Assembly: GCF_003443995.1 (NCBI RefSeq)
Contig: NZ_QWEY01000006.1
Location: 208,834-272,833 of the forward strand
Reading direction: 5' to 3'
DNA length: 64,000 nucleotides
Source: Pseudotabrizicola alkalilacus
GTDB lineage: Bacteria > Pseudomonadota > Alphaproteobacteria > Rhodobacterales > Rhodobacteraceae
Position numbers and translations under genes: made by a program. Under the pieces are notes generated by a model that saw only the letters and a list, made by a program, of their open reading frames with translations, made no database searches and had not been told where the DNA came from. Positions 53,723 through 61,835 of this stretch are shown here, one piece after another. The first letter of the stretch is position 1. Every line of letters begins with the position of its first letter.

Positions 53723-53752
53723 GACCCATGGCCCCGGCCATGGGTCTTTTTC
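53723..53752 (+). terminator. Terminator after the 51983-53679 operon
   Basis: An 11-bp stem GACCCATGGCC / GGCCATGGGTC with a 2-nt loop, followed by TTTTT. It also faces the convergent PLD-like gene. Confidence 0.88.
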
Positions 53753-53759
53753 TGTTGGG

Positions 53760-55334
53760 TCAAACCAGTTCGGGCGGCAGGAACGGGATCGCGGTACCAA
53801 ACTTCTCTGCCACCCGCACATCATAGGGCAGCACAAAACCCTGACGGTCCTCGGGCGTGCGGGCGGTGTTCGACAACGCCAGCCCGCGCCATGCCGCAAC
53901 TGCCGTTTCCGGCGTGAAAAAGCGGTCATCGGCCCCACCGGGCAACCAGTGTGACATGCAGCGCTTGCGCACATCTGCGACCACCTGCGGTTCGGTCAAC
54001 TGCACCCCGGCTTCGGTATCCCAACGCATGGACCGGCCGTTCAGATTGGCAGAGGACACGATCGCCACCGTGTCAAACACCGACACCTTGGCATGAATGT
54101 AGATCAGCGGCGCATTGGCCAACTGGTCGCGCCCGTGCTTTTGCTGCGGCTGTGCCCGCTTTTGCTGCGCGGCGCTGCCAATGAACAATCGCTTGCCAAA
54201 GGCCCGCTGCAACCGGCGCAGGCAACGCGCCTGATGCCATTCGCCCAGCTGCGAATCCAGCCCCTCGCGCCCGTCAAAGGCCAATTCTTCCGGCGCACCG
54301 GGCAGCATCAGGATCAGCTCCAGATCCGGGGACTTTGCTGCCGCATCACACAGCGCACGGGTGAGCCTGCTGTCACGAAAATACTGGCTTTCCAGATAGA
54401 TCAGCCCCCGCGCCCGCGCAATCGCCGCGCAATGGGCGTCAAAGATACTCTGCACCACCGGCTTTGGCCCAAACCGTACCAAGGGCCTGCGCCGCTGTTG
54501 TGACAGGGTGACCAGCAGCGCGCCGGTGTCGATGGGCGGCACCTGACCGGCCGTAACCGCCTGAAACACCTCCAGATGCAGGGCGGCATCGGCGGCAACC
54601 GGCCCTTCCAGCAGCACCTGGACATCATGCCAGGTCTGATCCGCCGATTGCTCGTGCTCGGGGCTGTCAAAGCGACGCTCATTCAGATCCAGCCCGCCGA
54701 TATACAGCCGCTTGCGGTCAAACACCGCGATCTTCTGGTGGTGCGTGCCCGGAAACAGCCGTGGCAGCGGCCAGAGCCGGGGCCGCACCCGGCCATCCCC
54801 GCCAACCACCGTTAGTGCCCGCACCCCCGGCATGTCGCGCAGCGCAGCGGCCCGGATCTCAGCCGGTTGACGGTTCAGCCAGCGGCTGGTGCGCCAGATC
54901 CGTGACATGATGACCGGCGACAGCAGCAAACGCGGGAGTGATCCGGTTTGCGCCGGATGGCGCGCCGCCGACGCCGTCAACCGAGCCGCCCCCGGCCCCG
55001 CCACCTCTGCCGCCGCCTGCAACAATCGCAGACTGCGCCAGGTGCCACGATGCATGGCCGCGCGGGCAATCGGGTCAAAGTCAGACAGCGTCAGCGTGAT
55101 CTGCACCCCGCGCTGCAGGCAATGCACGATCAGATCAAACCAGCGCTCCCCCACCGCTTTGCCTTCAGCGGACCGCAGTCGGGTTTCGGGGTCAAACACC
55201 AGAAAGCTGGCGATGATTTCGGATTGCGCGTCCAGAAAGGCCCGTTCAAGCGCCGGGTAAGCCTCGGCTGCGGTAATGAACAGCTGCGGGGCCTGAGGCC
55301 CTGAGGTGCCGTTGTCGCGCATCATGCACCCCAT
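53760..55334 (-). CDS. Phospholipase D-like / cardiolipin synthase-like protein
   Basis: About 524 residues with two HKD active-site motifs: HHQKIAVFDRKRLYIGGLDL and IHAKVSVFDTVAIVSSANLNGRS. It lacks transmembrane helices at the N-terminus, so it is closer to the soluble PLD-like phosphatidyltransferase or hydrolase group than to classic ClsA. ATG 55334, 55325 or 55322 could start it. It follows the stress kinase gene on the same strand, 43 nt after its stop. An 18-bp palindrome lies at that junction. Confidence 0.88.
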   Translation of the reverse strand: MGCMMRDNGTSGPQAPQLFITAAEAYPALERAFLDAQSEIIASFLVFDPETRLRSAEGKAVGERWFDLIVHCLQRGVQITLTLSDFDPIARAAMHRGTWRSLRLLQAAAEVAGPGAARLTASAARHPAQTGSLPRLLLSPVIMSRIWRTSRWLNRQPAEIRAAALRDMPGVRALTVVGGDGRVRPRLWPLPRLFPGTHHQKIAVFDRKRLYIGGLDLNERRFDSPEHEQSADQTWHDVQVLLEGPVAADAALHLEVFQAVTAGQVPPIDTGALLVTLSQQRRRPLVRFGPKPVVQSIFDAHCAAIARARGLIYLESQYFRDSRLTRALCDAAAKSPDLELILMLPGAPEELAFDGREGLDSQLGEWHQARCLRRLQRAFGKRLFIGSAAQQKRAQPQQKHGRDQLANAPLIYIHAKVSVFDTVAIVSSANLNGRSMRWDTEAGVQLTEPQVVADVRKRCMSHWLPGGADDRFFTPETAVAAWRGLALSNTARTPEDRQGFVLPYDVRVAEKFGTAIPFLPPELV

Positions 55335-55366
55335 CTGTCCCGTGTGGACAAAAATCGTCTGCAATC

Positions 55367-55384
55367 TGTCCTGACGTCAGGACA
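55367..55384. promoter_or_regulatory. Perfect 18-bp palindrome at the kinase/PLD junction
   Basis: TGTCCTGACGTCAGGACA is perfectly self-complementary and covers the stop codon of the stress kinase gene. It is 33 nt upstream of the PLD-like start, so it may be an operator or an RNA stem. Confidence 0.5.
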
Positions 55385-57179
55385 AATCATCTTCGTCGTC
55401 AATGACAGCCTGCGGTGGCACTTTCGGGGCGACCCGCTCTTCACCCTCGGTCAGGGGCCGCAGCGGGAAATCCATCGTCAGCAGATAGCCGTCACCATCG
55501 CGCCCGCGCGTCACCTTGCCATTCAGCTGTTGGGAAAAGGCGGTCAGCAGTTGTGAGCCAAAACCATCGCTTCCCACGGCCACCGGCGCTTCGCCACCGG
55601 CAGTCTGGGGCAACAGGCTGTTGCACAGGGAAAACCGCGCCATGCCCTCGCCGATCCGCTCCAGCCGCAACCCCACACGCGACCGCGCAGCGCCCCCGGC
55701 CCAGGAATGCTTGATCACATTGGCCATGCCTTCGGTCAGGAACAAAGCCAGAGGCACTGCCTGATCCGGGGTCAGGCGAATATCGTCGACATTGGCATCC
55801 AGCTCGAACCGCCGCCCCGGCGCCGAACCGATGCGCAGCAGATCGTTCGCCACACGCGGCAGCAGCTCATCTGCGCGCACGTCGGTCAAACCGCTGGTCT
55901 GATACAACTCACGGTGAACGGTCGCCAGACTGATCACCCGGTCCTGCACGGTGCGCATCGCCTCTTTTGCCTCGGTGGTGCGGGCACCACGAAGCTGCAT
56001 ATTCAGAATGGAAGCAATGAGTTGCAGATTGTTCTTAACGCGATGATGCACCTCGCGTAGCAGCACTTCCTTTTGGTGGATCGTGTTTTCCAGATCGGCC
56101 TCGTTGCGCACGACCGCTTCGGTCATCCGCTCATAGGCGCGCCCCACAGAGCGTAGCTCCAGCGCCGCCCCGTCCATGTTCAGCGCCGGCAATTGCCGCT
56201 GACCGGCGGCAAATGCAGTGATCCGGTCACGCAATGACCGTACATGGCGCAGCACCTGACTTTCCGACGCCAGCCAGGCCACCAGCAAACTGGCCGCCCA
56301 CATCAGCATGGGGAACAAAAACGCCGGGAATGCACCTTCGAAAATCGTGTTGTCCAGACGGTTGGCGGGCCATGACCCCAGCAGATACAGGCTTCCGGCC
56401 TGCAACGGCACCACGGCAAAAGCGCGGCGTTCGCCCGAGGGGGTCACCGCCATGAAACTCCGGCCCTCACCTTGGGCAAAACTGGCCAGAGTGCGCCCGA
56501 CAGGCAAACTCTGTTCTGCCGCTTCCATGCCGATCGAAGAGGTCAGCAGCGCCCCGTCCGCATCAAAGGTGATCAGTGAAAGCGGATTCTGACTATCGCC
56601 CGCGCGCGGTTGAGTGTGTTGATCCAGCCCGCTGTGGGGCAACGAGACAAAGGCGAACCCTGTCAGGTCACCCGTCCTATCCCGTACCGGATGCGACAGG
56701 ATCAGGACCGAGGTTTTTGACACCGGCCCATAGGGATTGACCGCCATCTTTGGGCCGGGGTGTTCCAGCAATTGCGCCATGACAGCACTGCCTGACAGAT
56801 CGCGTTGCTCATTTCGCGCCCCGCACAGCATCTGACCGTCACGGTCCACATAGCCCGCGAACGTCACAAGCCCGATGTTGGCCGCAACCACATTGTCCAT
56901 CAAGGACCGGCAGGCATCCAGATTGGCCAAAGTATCCAGCGGCAGCACCGACGGCAGGACAGCCGCAAGAGTTGCCGCCTTGGCCTGCGCCTTGACGATT
57001 TCGGCAATCAACGGGTTTGCCGCAATCAGGGTTTCGCCCTTGATCACATTGGTCACCCGCGCCTCTGCCAGTTGCGCAGTTTTCAGCCCTTGCACATAGC
57101 TGAGAATGGCAAGTGGCAACAACGCCACCCCCATCACAGCCATCAGACGGAAGCCGAGTCCGGCAAAACGCGGCCTCAT
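55377..57179 (-). CDS. Sensor histidine kinase, HisKA_2/HWE type, behind ecfG
   Basis: A 600-residue membrane kinase. A transmembrane helix lies near residues 10-30 and another near 284-304, flanking a periplasmic sensor domain of about 250 residues. A HAMP-like linker is followed by VLLREVHHRVKNNLQL (phospho-His in HHR, 378-380) and a diverged ATPase domain. The start at 57179 has AGGAGG with a 5-nt spacer; ATG 57197 overlaps the ecfG stop as ATGA and is an alternative. It is co-transcribed with nepR-ecfG, so it is the likely PhyR kinase or phosphatase. Confidence 0.92.
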   Translation of the reverse strand: MRPRFAGLGFRLMAVMGVALLPLAILSYVQGLKTAQLAEARVTNVIKGETLIAANPLIAEIVKAQAKAATLAAVLPSVLPLDTLANLDACRSLMDNVVAANIGLVTFAGYVDRDGQMLCGARNEQRDLSGSAVMAQLLEHPGPKMAVNPYGPVSKTSVLILSHPVRDRTGDLTGFAFVSLPHSGLDQHTQPRAGDSQNPLSLITFDADGALLTSSIGMEAAEQSLPVGRTLASFAQGEGRSFMAVTPSGERRAFAVVPLQAGSLYLLGSWPANRLDNTIFEGAFPAFLFPMLMWAASLLVAWLASESQVLRHVRSLRDRITAFAAGQRQLPALNMDGAALELRSVGRAYERMTEAVVRNEADLENTIHQKEVLLREVHHRVKNNLQLIASILNMQLRGARTTEAKEAMRTVQDRVISLATVHRELYQTSGLTDVRADELLPRVANDLLRIGSAPGRRFELDANVDDIRLTPDQAVPLALFLTEGMANVIKHSWAGGAARSRVGLRLERIGEGMARFSLCNSLLPQTAGGEAPVAVGSDGFGSQLLTAFSQQLNGKVTRGRDGDGYLLTMDFPLRPLTEGEERVAPKVPPQAVIDDEDDLS

Positions 57180-57193
57180 TGCGGCCTCCTGTG

Positions 57194-57769
57194 TCATGCA
57201 GCCTGAATGCCTGACCGACCCATAACCGCCAGAGTCGCGCCGGATTGCTCGGCCAGAATGTCTTCGCCATCGGCCAGACCAAGCATCTCGCACAGCTTGG
57301 CCCGCGCCCGGTTTGCGCGGCTTTTGGCCGTACCAACCGCAACGCCCATCATATGAGCAGCCTCTTCATACGAATAACCATTGGCACCGACAAGGATCAG
57401 CACCTCACGATGTTCTGGCGACAGCTTGTCAAACGCCCGGCTGAAATCGGTAAAGGCCAGCCGTCCGTCGTGATGCGGTTTCTCGAACATCGAGGCGGCA
57501 TGAATGCCGTCCGTGTCAGACACTTCGCGTCGGGTCTTGCGCTTGGACGAAAAGAAGGTGTTGCGCAGGATGGTGAACATCCACGCCCGCATATCGGTGC
57601 CGACGGTGAATTTTTCGATATTGGACCAAGCTTTCAGGATCGTCTCCTGCACCAGATCATCCGCCTCGCTCACATTGCGGGTGAGCGAGATCGCAAAGGC
57701 ACGCAATGAGGGGATGTGATTGGCCATCTCGTCACGCGGGTCGGCATGAGTGACGGGCGCGGAGCTCAT
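57194..57769 (-). CDS. ecfG: General stress response ECF sigma factor EcfG
   Basis: A 191-residue group ECF15 sigma factor. Region 2 (SEADDLVQETILKAWSNIEKF, MRAWMFTILRN) and region 4 (LSPEHREVLILVGANGYSYEEAAHMMGVAVGTAKSRANRAR) are intact. It is inhibited by NepR and released when phosphorylated PhyR captures NepR. The ATG overlaps the nepR stop (57766-57769). EcfG-type promoters at 12 sites or fewer across this region are its probable targets; eight are listed here. Confidence 0.95.
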   Translation of the reverse strand: MSSAPVTHADPRDEMANHIPSLRAFAISLTRNVSEADDLVQETILKAWSNIEKFTVGTDMRAWMFTILRNTFFSSKRKTRREVSDTDGIHAASMFEKPHHDGRLAFTDFSRAFDKLSPEHREVLILVGANGYSYEEAAHMMGVAVGTAKSRANRARAKLCEMLGLADGEDILAEQSGATLAVMGRSGIQAA

Positions 57770-57927
57770 TTTTTTGACTCCTTGGCCTTCAGCTGCTCCA
57801 GCAGCAGCTTGAACCGATCAGGAACCTCCTCCTTGAGCGCATCTTCATAGACACGCTTCAGGTTCTCATCGATGTCCTTACGCAAGCTGGACTTCTGATT
57901 GTCACCGGCCATATGTTCCATCATCAT
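57766..57927 (-). CDS. nepR: Anti-sigma factor NepR
   Basis: A 53-residue protein on the minus strand. Its core IDENLKRVYEDALKEEVPDR and following FKLLLEQLK match the NepR helix pair that binds EcfG. It opens with three consecutive ATG codons (57927, 57924, 57921); a later ATG at 57912 is also possible. The stop overlaps the ecfG start as ATGA. It is divergent from phyR and expressed from the shared palindromic promoter. Confidence 0.95.
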   Translation of the reverse strand: MMMEHMAGDNQKSSLRKDIDENLKRVYEDALKEEVPDRFKLLLEQLKAKESKK

Positions 57928-57956
57928 ACTACTCTACTGATCCCGTATTTATTCAT

Positions 57957-57982
57957 GGAACCAAACGCGGCGCCAGAGCGTT
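57957..57982 (+). promoter_or_regulatory. EcfG-type promoter for phyR, in a palindrome shared with nepR
   Basis: GGAAC (57957-57961), 17-bp spacer, CGTT (57979-57982), 34 nt before phyR. The 12-bp arms GGAACCAAACGC (57957-57968) and GCGTTTGGTTCC (57978-57989) are perfect inverted repeats, so the -35 of one promoter is the complement of the other's -35/-10 set. Confidence 0.9.
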
Positions 57983-57989
57983 TGGTTCC
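57964..57989 (-). promoter_or_regulatory. EcfG-type promoter for nepR-ecfG, superimposed on the phyR promoter
   Basis: Minus strand GGAAC (57985-57989), 17-bp spacer, CGTT (57964-57967), 36 nt before nepR. It occupies the same DNA as the phyR promoter in the opposite direction. Confidence 0.9.
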
Positions 57990-58016
57990 GTATAAAACGA
58001 AACTGGGGAGAAAATA

Positions 58017-58826
58017 ATGACTGCCTCCGCGACCTTCGATCTGACTTCGGCAATTGCGGCCGACCTTCCCTTCCTGCGCCGCTATGCGCGCGCCCTGACC
58101 GGAAGCCAGGACAGTGGTGACCGCTATGCCGCCGCGACGCTGGAAAGCATCCTGATCGAAGACACCCCCGTGCGCGATGCAACCTCGCCACGGATCGGTT
58201 TGTTCCATTGCTTTCACCGGGTCTGGTCCAGCGCCGGCGCGCCACTGGAAACCGATGATGACATTCTGGCCAAGCGGGCACAGGTTCATATGGCTGGCCT
58301 GACACCAAACTCGCGTGAAGCTTTGTTGCTTCACGCCATCGAAGGGTTCGACCGGACCTCGATTGCCGAGATCATGGCTCATGACGAGGCCGAGGTTCAG
58401 GCGCTGCTGGATGCCGCCATCCGCGAGATGGAGGCCTCTGTCACCGGCAAGGTGATGGTGATCGAGGATGAAGCGATCATCGCCATGGATATCGTCGATA
58501 TCGTTGGCCAGATCGGTCACAAGGTGACCGGCGTGGCCCGCACCCGCCGTGAAGCGGTGGAGCTTGCCGCTCGCGAACGGCCAGACCTGATTTTGTCCGA
58601 CATTCAGCTTGCCGACGATTCGTCAGGCATTGATGCGGTCAACGACATTCTGGCCCAGTTCGATGATATTCCGGTCATCTTCATCACCGCCTTCCCCGAG
58701 CGGCTGCTGACCGGCGACAAGCCCGAACCTGCCTTCCTGATCACCAAACCCTTCTCGGAAGAGCAGGTCCGGTCGGCGGTCAGTCAGGCAATGTTCTTTG
58801 CTTCGACCGAGACGTTGCACGCCTGA
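58017..58826 (+). CDS. phyR: General stress response regulator PhyR
   Basis: A 269-residue response regulator. It has an N-terminal sigma-factor-like domain (residues 1-135) and a C-terminal receiver. The receiver has Glu150-Asp151, phospho-Asp195 (LILSDIQ), Lys244 (ITKPF) and the FATGUY-class motif FITAF (222-226). Phosphorylated PhyR sequesters NepR and frees EcfG. Divergent from nepR-ecfG; a strong terminator follows. Confidence 0.96.
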   Translation: MTASATFDLTSAIAADLPFLRRYARALTGSQDSGDRYAAATLESILIEDTPVRDATSPRIGLFHCFHRVWSSAGAPLETDDDILAKRAQVHMAGLTPNSREALLLHAIEGFDRTSIAEIMAHDEAEVQALLDAAIREMEASVTGKVMVIEDEAIIAMDIVDIVGQIGHKVTGVARTRREAVELAARERPDLILSDIQLADDSSGIDAVNDILAQFDDIPVIFITAFPERLLTGDKPEPAFLITKPFSEEQVRSAVSQAMFFASTETLHA

Positions 58827-58857
58827 TCTTTCTGATTATCGGCTTGTCCCAGGAACA

Positions 58858-58889
58858 GCGCCTGCCCTTCCCGGCAGGCGCTTTTAATT
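58858..58889 (+). terminator. Terminator after phyR
   Basis: Stem GCGCCTGCC / GGCAGGCGC with a 6-nt loop, followed by TTTTAATTTT. Confidence 0.9.
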
Positions 58890-58909
58890 TTGTGAACAGC
58901 AACCGCCAT

Positions 58910-58934
58910 GGAACCCTTTGATCAAATCGGCGTT
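58910..58934 (+). promoter_or_regulatory. EcfG-type promoter for the secreted protein at 58988
   Basis: GGAAC (58910-58914), 16-bp spacer, CGTT (58931-58934), 53 nt upstream of the start codon. Confidence 0.8.
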
Positions 58935-58987
58935 ATTCCAACAAGCGCAGGGAAAGACTGCGCATCATTTGTACGAAAGGATCTCTC

Positions 58988-59470
58988 ATGTTCCGCAAAA
59001 TTCTGATGACGACCACCGCCCTGTTCTTTGCAACCACCGCCTTTGCGCAGGATACGATGGTCAAAGAGGTGGATGTGTCTGCTGACATCACCGCGATTTC
59101 CAACGCCGAGGCGGCTGCCTATTGGACCAATGCCGCAGACGATCTGGAAAACGCGATTGTGGCCCGTCTGGTTGACCGGATCGGCGAGGAAGGTTCGAAA
59201 ATCTCTGTCGACATCGACGAGCTGTCGCTGGCAAATTCGTTCCAGAACCAGCTGGGTCTGGAAGATGCGGTGATGGTCGGCATGGTCAAAGTGACCAGCG
59301 AGACTGATAACGCCGATTTCGACACCTATGAGCTGACCGTCTCGGCACTGAGCGCGCAGGCCTTTGCTGCCGATGGTACTGTGCTTGAAGGCGCGTTCAC
59401 CGATACGCCGGAATATTACGCGGCCCTGATTTCGGCATTTGCCGATGGCGTCGTTTCGCGTCTGAAGTAA
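58988..59470 (+). CDS. Small exported stress protein of unknown function
   Basis: A 160-residue protein with a signal peptide (MFRKILMTTTALFFATTAFA-QD). The mature part is acidic with no cysteines (VDVSADITAISNAEAAAYW, SVDIDELSLANSFQNQLGLE) and looks soluble and periplasmic. I recognise no family. It has its own EcfG-type promoter and terminator. Adjacent genes (phyR, dps) suggest a stress role, which is inference. Confidence 0.8.
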   Translation: MFRKILMTTTALFFATTAFAQDTMVKEVDVSADITAISNAEAAAYWTNAADDLENAIVARLVDRIGEEGSKISVDIDELSLANSFQNQLGLEDAVMVGMVKVTSETDNADFDTYELTVSALSAQAFAADGTVLEGAFTDTPEYYAALISAFADGVVSRLK

Positions 59471-59490
59471 ACCATTCGATATCCGAAGAA

Positions 59491-59517
59491 AGGCCCCGGA
59501 GCGATCCGGGGCCTTTT
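59491..59517 (+). terminator. Terminator after the exported protein gene
   Basis: Stem AGGCCCCGGA / TCCGGGGCCT with GCGA tetraloop and TTTT. It lies between convergent genes and is very similar to the cycA terminator. Confidence 0.92.
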
Positions 59518-59531
59518 GCATTTCAGAATGA

Positions 59532-60026
59532 TCACTTCGCCGTCGCGCGCAGCATCCAGGCTGCCTTTTCATGAAAGGCGCAGCGGGCGGTCAGCAGATC
59601 GGCGGTCGCAACATCCTCGCCCTTTTCTGCCTGCGCGATCACGTCGCGCATCCGGCGCACCACAGCTTCGTGGTCACTGGCCAGGTCTTCGACCATTTCC
59701 TGCGCCGATCCCAGCTTGGCGGGATCGCTCACGCAGGACATTTTGGTAATCTCGGACAACTGGAACGGCGCGATCCGGCCAAGGGCGCGGATCCGTTCGG
59801 CCAGATCATCGGCGGCCTGAAACAGATCGGTATATTGCGCCTCGGTCAGAACGTGGATCGAGTGGAACATCGGGCCTTCGACATTCCAGTGAACAGCGTG
59901 GGATTTGAACAACAGCCGATACGTGTCGGAAAGAGCCGCGCTCAGCCCCTTGGCGATTGCGGTCACGCCGGTAATTCCGGTGTCGATCTTGTCCGAACCA
60001 GGCACGGCTTTCAGTGCTTCTGACAT
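59532..60026 (-). CDS. dps: DNA-binding ferritin-like protein Dps
   Basis: A 164-residue Dps-family ferritin that stores iron and shields DNA under oxidative or starvation stress. The ferroxidase-centre residues are visible in KSHAVHWNVEGPMFHSIHVLTEAQY and DDLAERIRALG. ATG 60026 gives the family N-terminus. The promoter at 60079-60104 is EcfG-type, so Dps belongs to the stress regulon here. It converges on the exported protein gene. Confidence 0.95.
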   Translation of the reverse strand: MSEALKAVPGSDKIDTGITGVTAIAKGLSAALSDTYRLLFKSHAVHWNVEGPMFHSIHVLTEAQYTDLFQAADDLAERIRALGRIAPFQLSEITKMSCVSDPAKLGSAQEMVEDLASDHEAVVRRMRDVIAQAEKGEDVATADLLTARCAFHEKAAWMLRATAK

Positions 60027-60078
60027 TGGAAATCCTTTCGGTAACGGGCAGCCGGACATGGCCGCCTTACACCGACAG

Positions 60079-60104
60079 AACGTCTGCCCCGGCACCGCGG
60101 TTCC
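60079..60104 (-). promoter_or_regulatory. EcfG-type promoter for dps
   Basis: Minus strand GGAAC (60100-60104), 17-bp spacer, CGTT (60079-60082), 52 nt before dps and directly after the stop of the GGDEF gene. Confidence 0.8.
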
Positions 60105-61142
60105 CTAGCGTTCCTGCACCAGATCAGGAAAGGCCATCACCCGCCCGCGTCCGTCCCGTTTGGCTGCATAGAGGGCCGTGTCTGCGTCCTGCAACATCGC
60201 GTCACCCGTCAGCGGGGCGTAAAGTGTCGAGACTGTCAGCCCCACACTGGCCCCGATCTGGCAGATATGTCCTTCGAATTCGACCGGCCTGGCAATGGCG
60301 GCGACGATCCGGTTTGCTACTGCAATCAGCCGAGGCATTCTGATCAGGTCTGGCAACAGAATGACAAATTCATCCCCCCCCACCCGCGCGACCAGATCGC
60401 CGGACCGGGTTTCTGCCAGCAAGATCTGTGCCACCATCCGCAGAATATGATCGCCCGCTGCGTGACCCAGCGTATCATTCACAGCTTTGAACCTGTCCAG
60501 ATCCAGACGCAGCAGGGCAAAGGGTGCCGCGCCCGCAACCGCCTGTGCCAGCCGCAGATCCAGCGCACGCCGGTTGCGCAGGCCAGTCAACGTGTCGGTC
60601 AGTGCCTGCTCTTCCGCTTGGATCTTTGCGCCCTGCAACCGCTGGTTCAGCCGCTGCAATTCGCCCAGCACCGTCCGTTTGACCTCGGCCAGATACAGCA
60701 GTTCGACCGTCAGATCGGTGGCGGCGAAATCCGCATTGGTCAGCGCATGGGCCCGCACCGCCTCGGCCACGCCGATCCCAAAGGACAGGTTCAGCACAAT
60801 CCCCCCCGAGACATCGGCCATCGCCAGCCCCCGGAACGCAACATCGCCCCCGCGCAGGCCCAGATGCAACCGCTCGCCCTGTCGTGCGGACAGATCGGCC
60901 ATCGCAGTCACCCCTGCCGGGCGACGCACATCGAACAGTTGAAAGAAGTCCTGCCCGGTCAGTGCCCCCCCCGCCCCGATCTTTGCCTGCGCGGCGATCT
61001 TGGCCAGTGTCGGGCCAAGCGCCGTGATACGTCCACAAGCCGACAGATGCAGATGCATCGGCATCAGCTGGTTCATTGCGGCCACAGGCAAGGTAATGCA
61101 CCCCACACAACTGCCCGCAGTCGACATCCAGCCCTTATCCAT
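60105..61142 (-). CDS. Diguanylate cyclase (GGDEF) with H-NOX-associated N-terminal domain
   Basis: A 345-residue protein. Residues about 25-145 (GRITALGPTLAKIAAQ, FFQLFDVRRPAG, FRGLAMADVSGGIVLNLSFG) resemble the HNOBA domain of soluble guanylate cyclases. A coiled-coil (146-180) leads into a GGDEF domain with an intact GGDEF (255-259) and the inhibitory RxxD (246-249). It should make cyclic di-GMP. It is paired with an H-NOX-like gene 15 nt upstream, but that protein appears to lack heme. Confidence 0.92.
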   Translation of the reverse strand: MDKGWMSTAGSCVGCITLPVAAMNQLMPMHLHLSACGRITALGPTLAKIAAQAKIGAGGALTGQDFFQLFDVRRPAGVTAMADLSARQGERLHLGLRGGDVAFRGLAMADVSGGIVLNLSFGIGVAEAVRAHALTNADFAATDLTVELLYLAEVKRTVLGELQRLNQRLQGAKIQAEEQALTDTLTGLRNRRALDLRLAQAVAGAAPFALLRLDLDRFKAVNDTLGHAAGDHILRMVAQILLAETRSGDLVARVGGDEFVILLPDLIRMPRLIAVANRIVAAIARPVEFEGHICQIGASVGLTVSTLYAPLTGDAMLQDADTALYAAKRDGRGRVMAFPDLVQER

Positions 61143-61157
61143 ATGCCGGGGCCTGCC

Positions 61158-61745
61158 TCATGGCACACCAATCGCCAGATCAAAGCGCCGCCCCTCGGCA
61201 TGGGATTCGTCCAGCACCAGTATCGAGATCACATCGAATCCGCCCACGGGTGCCGCCATATCCAGCAGAACCAGCACGCCATAATCATCCGCCATCGCCC
61301 GCAACAGGCCGATCAGAACAAACCCGGCGCCGGGAAACGGCGGCTTGGCCCGCAGCGTAAAATGCCCGCCAGCCCGATCCTCCAGCAGCATTTCGGGCAA
61401 GTGCAGATCCGGAAGGGCCATCCGCGCCCGTTCCGGCAATTCTTCCAGCGAGTGCAGGAAATCGCGAAAGCAGATCCCGCCAAAGCGCAGCAGACGGCGC
61501 AACCCGTCGCGATCATGGTGTGAGACCAAAGCAGTGCCCATATCTTCCAGCATCGTTTCGCGCGTCTGACAAAGCTCGGCACAGGCGGCGCTGATCAGGG
61601 CATCGGTCAGGGCCGGATCATAGCGCAAAAGCGGTTCAAAACTGTCAAACGGCAGGTCTGCCCGATGCACAACCCGATGCCACAGCGCTGGGCCATGGCG
61701 TTGCCTGAGAAAATTCTCCAACGCGCGATTGAACAGCCCCTGCAT
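61158..61745 (-). CDS. H-NOX-like protein lacking the heme-ligating histidine
   Basis: A 195-residue protein with the H-NOX fold pattern (MQGLFNRALENFLRQRHG at the start; FRDFLHSLEEL before the expected ligand). In soluble guanylate cyclase beta1 the proximal His105 is in NLDALHDHL; here the aligned position is Pro104 (SLEELPERA). The YxSxR propionate motif is AxPxF (residues 133-137). Both heme-anchoring features are missing, yet the frame is intact. It precedes the GGDEF partner on the same strand. Confidence 0.85.
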   Translation of the reverse strand: MQGLFNRALENFLRQRHGPALWHRVVHRADLPFDSFEPLLRYDPALTDALISAACAELCQTRETMLEDMGTALVSHHDRDGLRRLLRFGGICFRDFLHSLEELPERARMALPDLHLPEMLLEDRAGGHFTLRAKPPFPGAGFVLIGLLRAMADDYGVLVLLDMAAPVGGFDVISILVLDESHAEGRRFDLAIGVP

Positions 61746-61835
61746 GGCCCCTTCCCCCGATGTATGGGCAGCGATTCCCGCGAGGCTAGGGCAAAGGCAT
61801 TAAGGAAAGCTTGCTCTGCAACCGCCCCCCGCCGG

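Noticed and set aside
58917..58926. TTTGATCAAA as an FNR/FnrL half-site
   Set aside because: Lacks the four-base spacer of TTGAT-N4-ATCAA; it falls within the spacer of an EcfG-type promoter.
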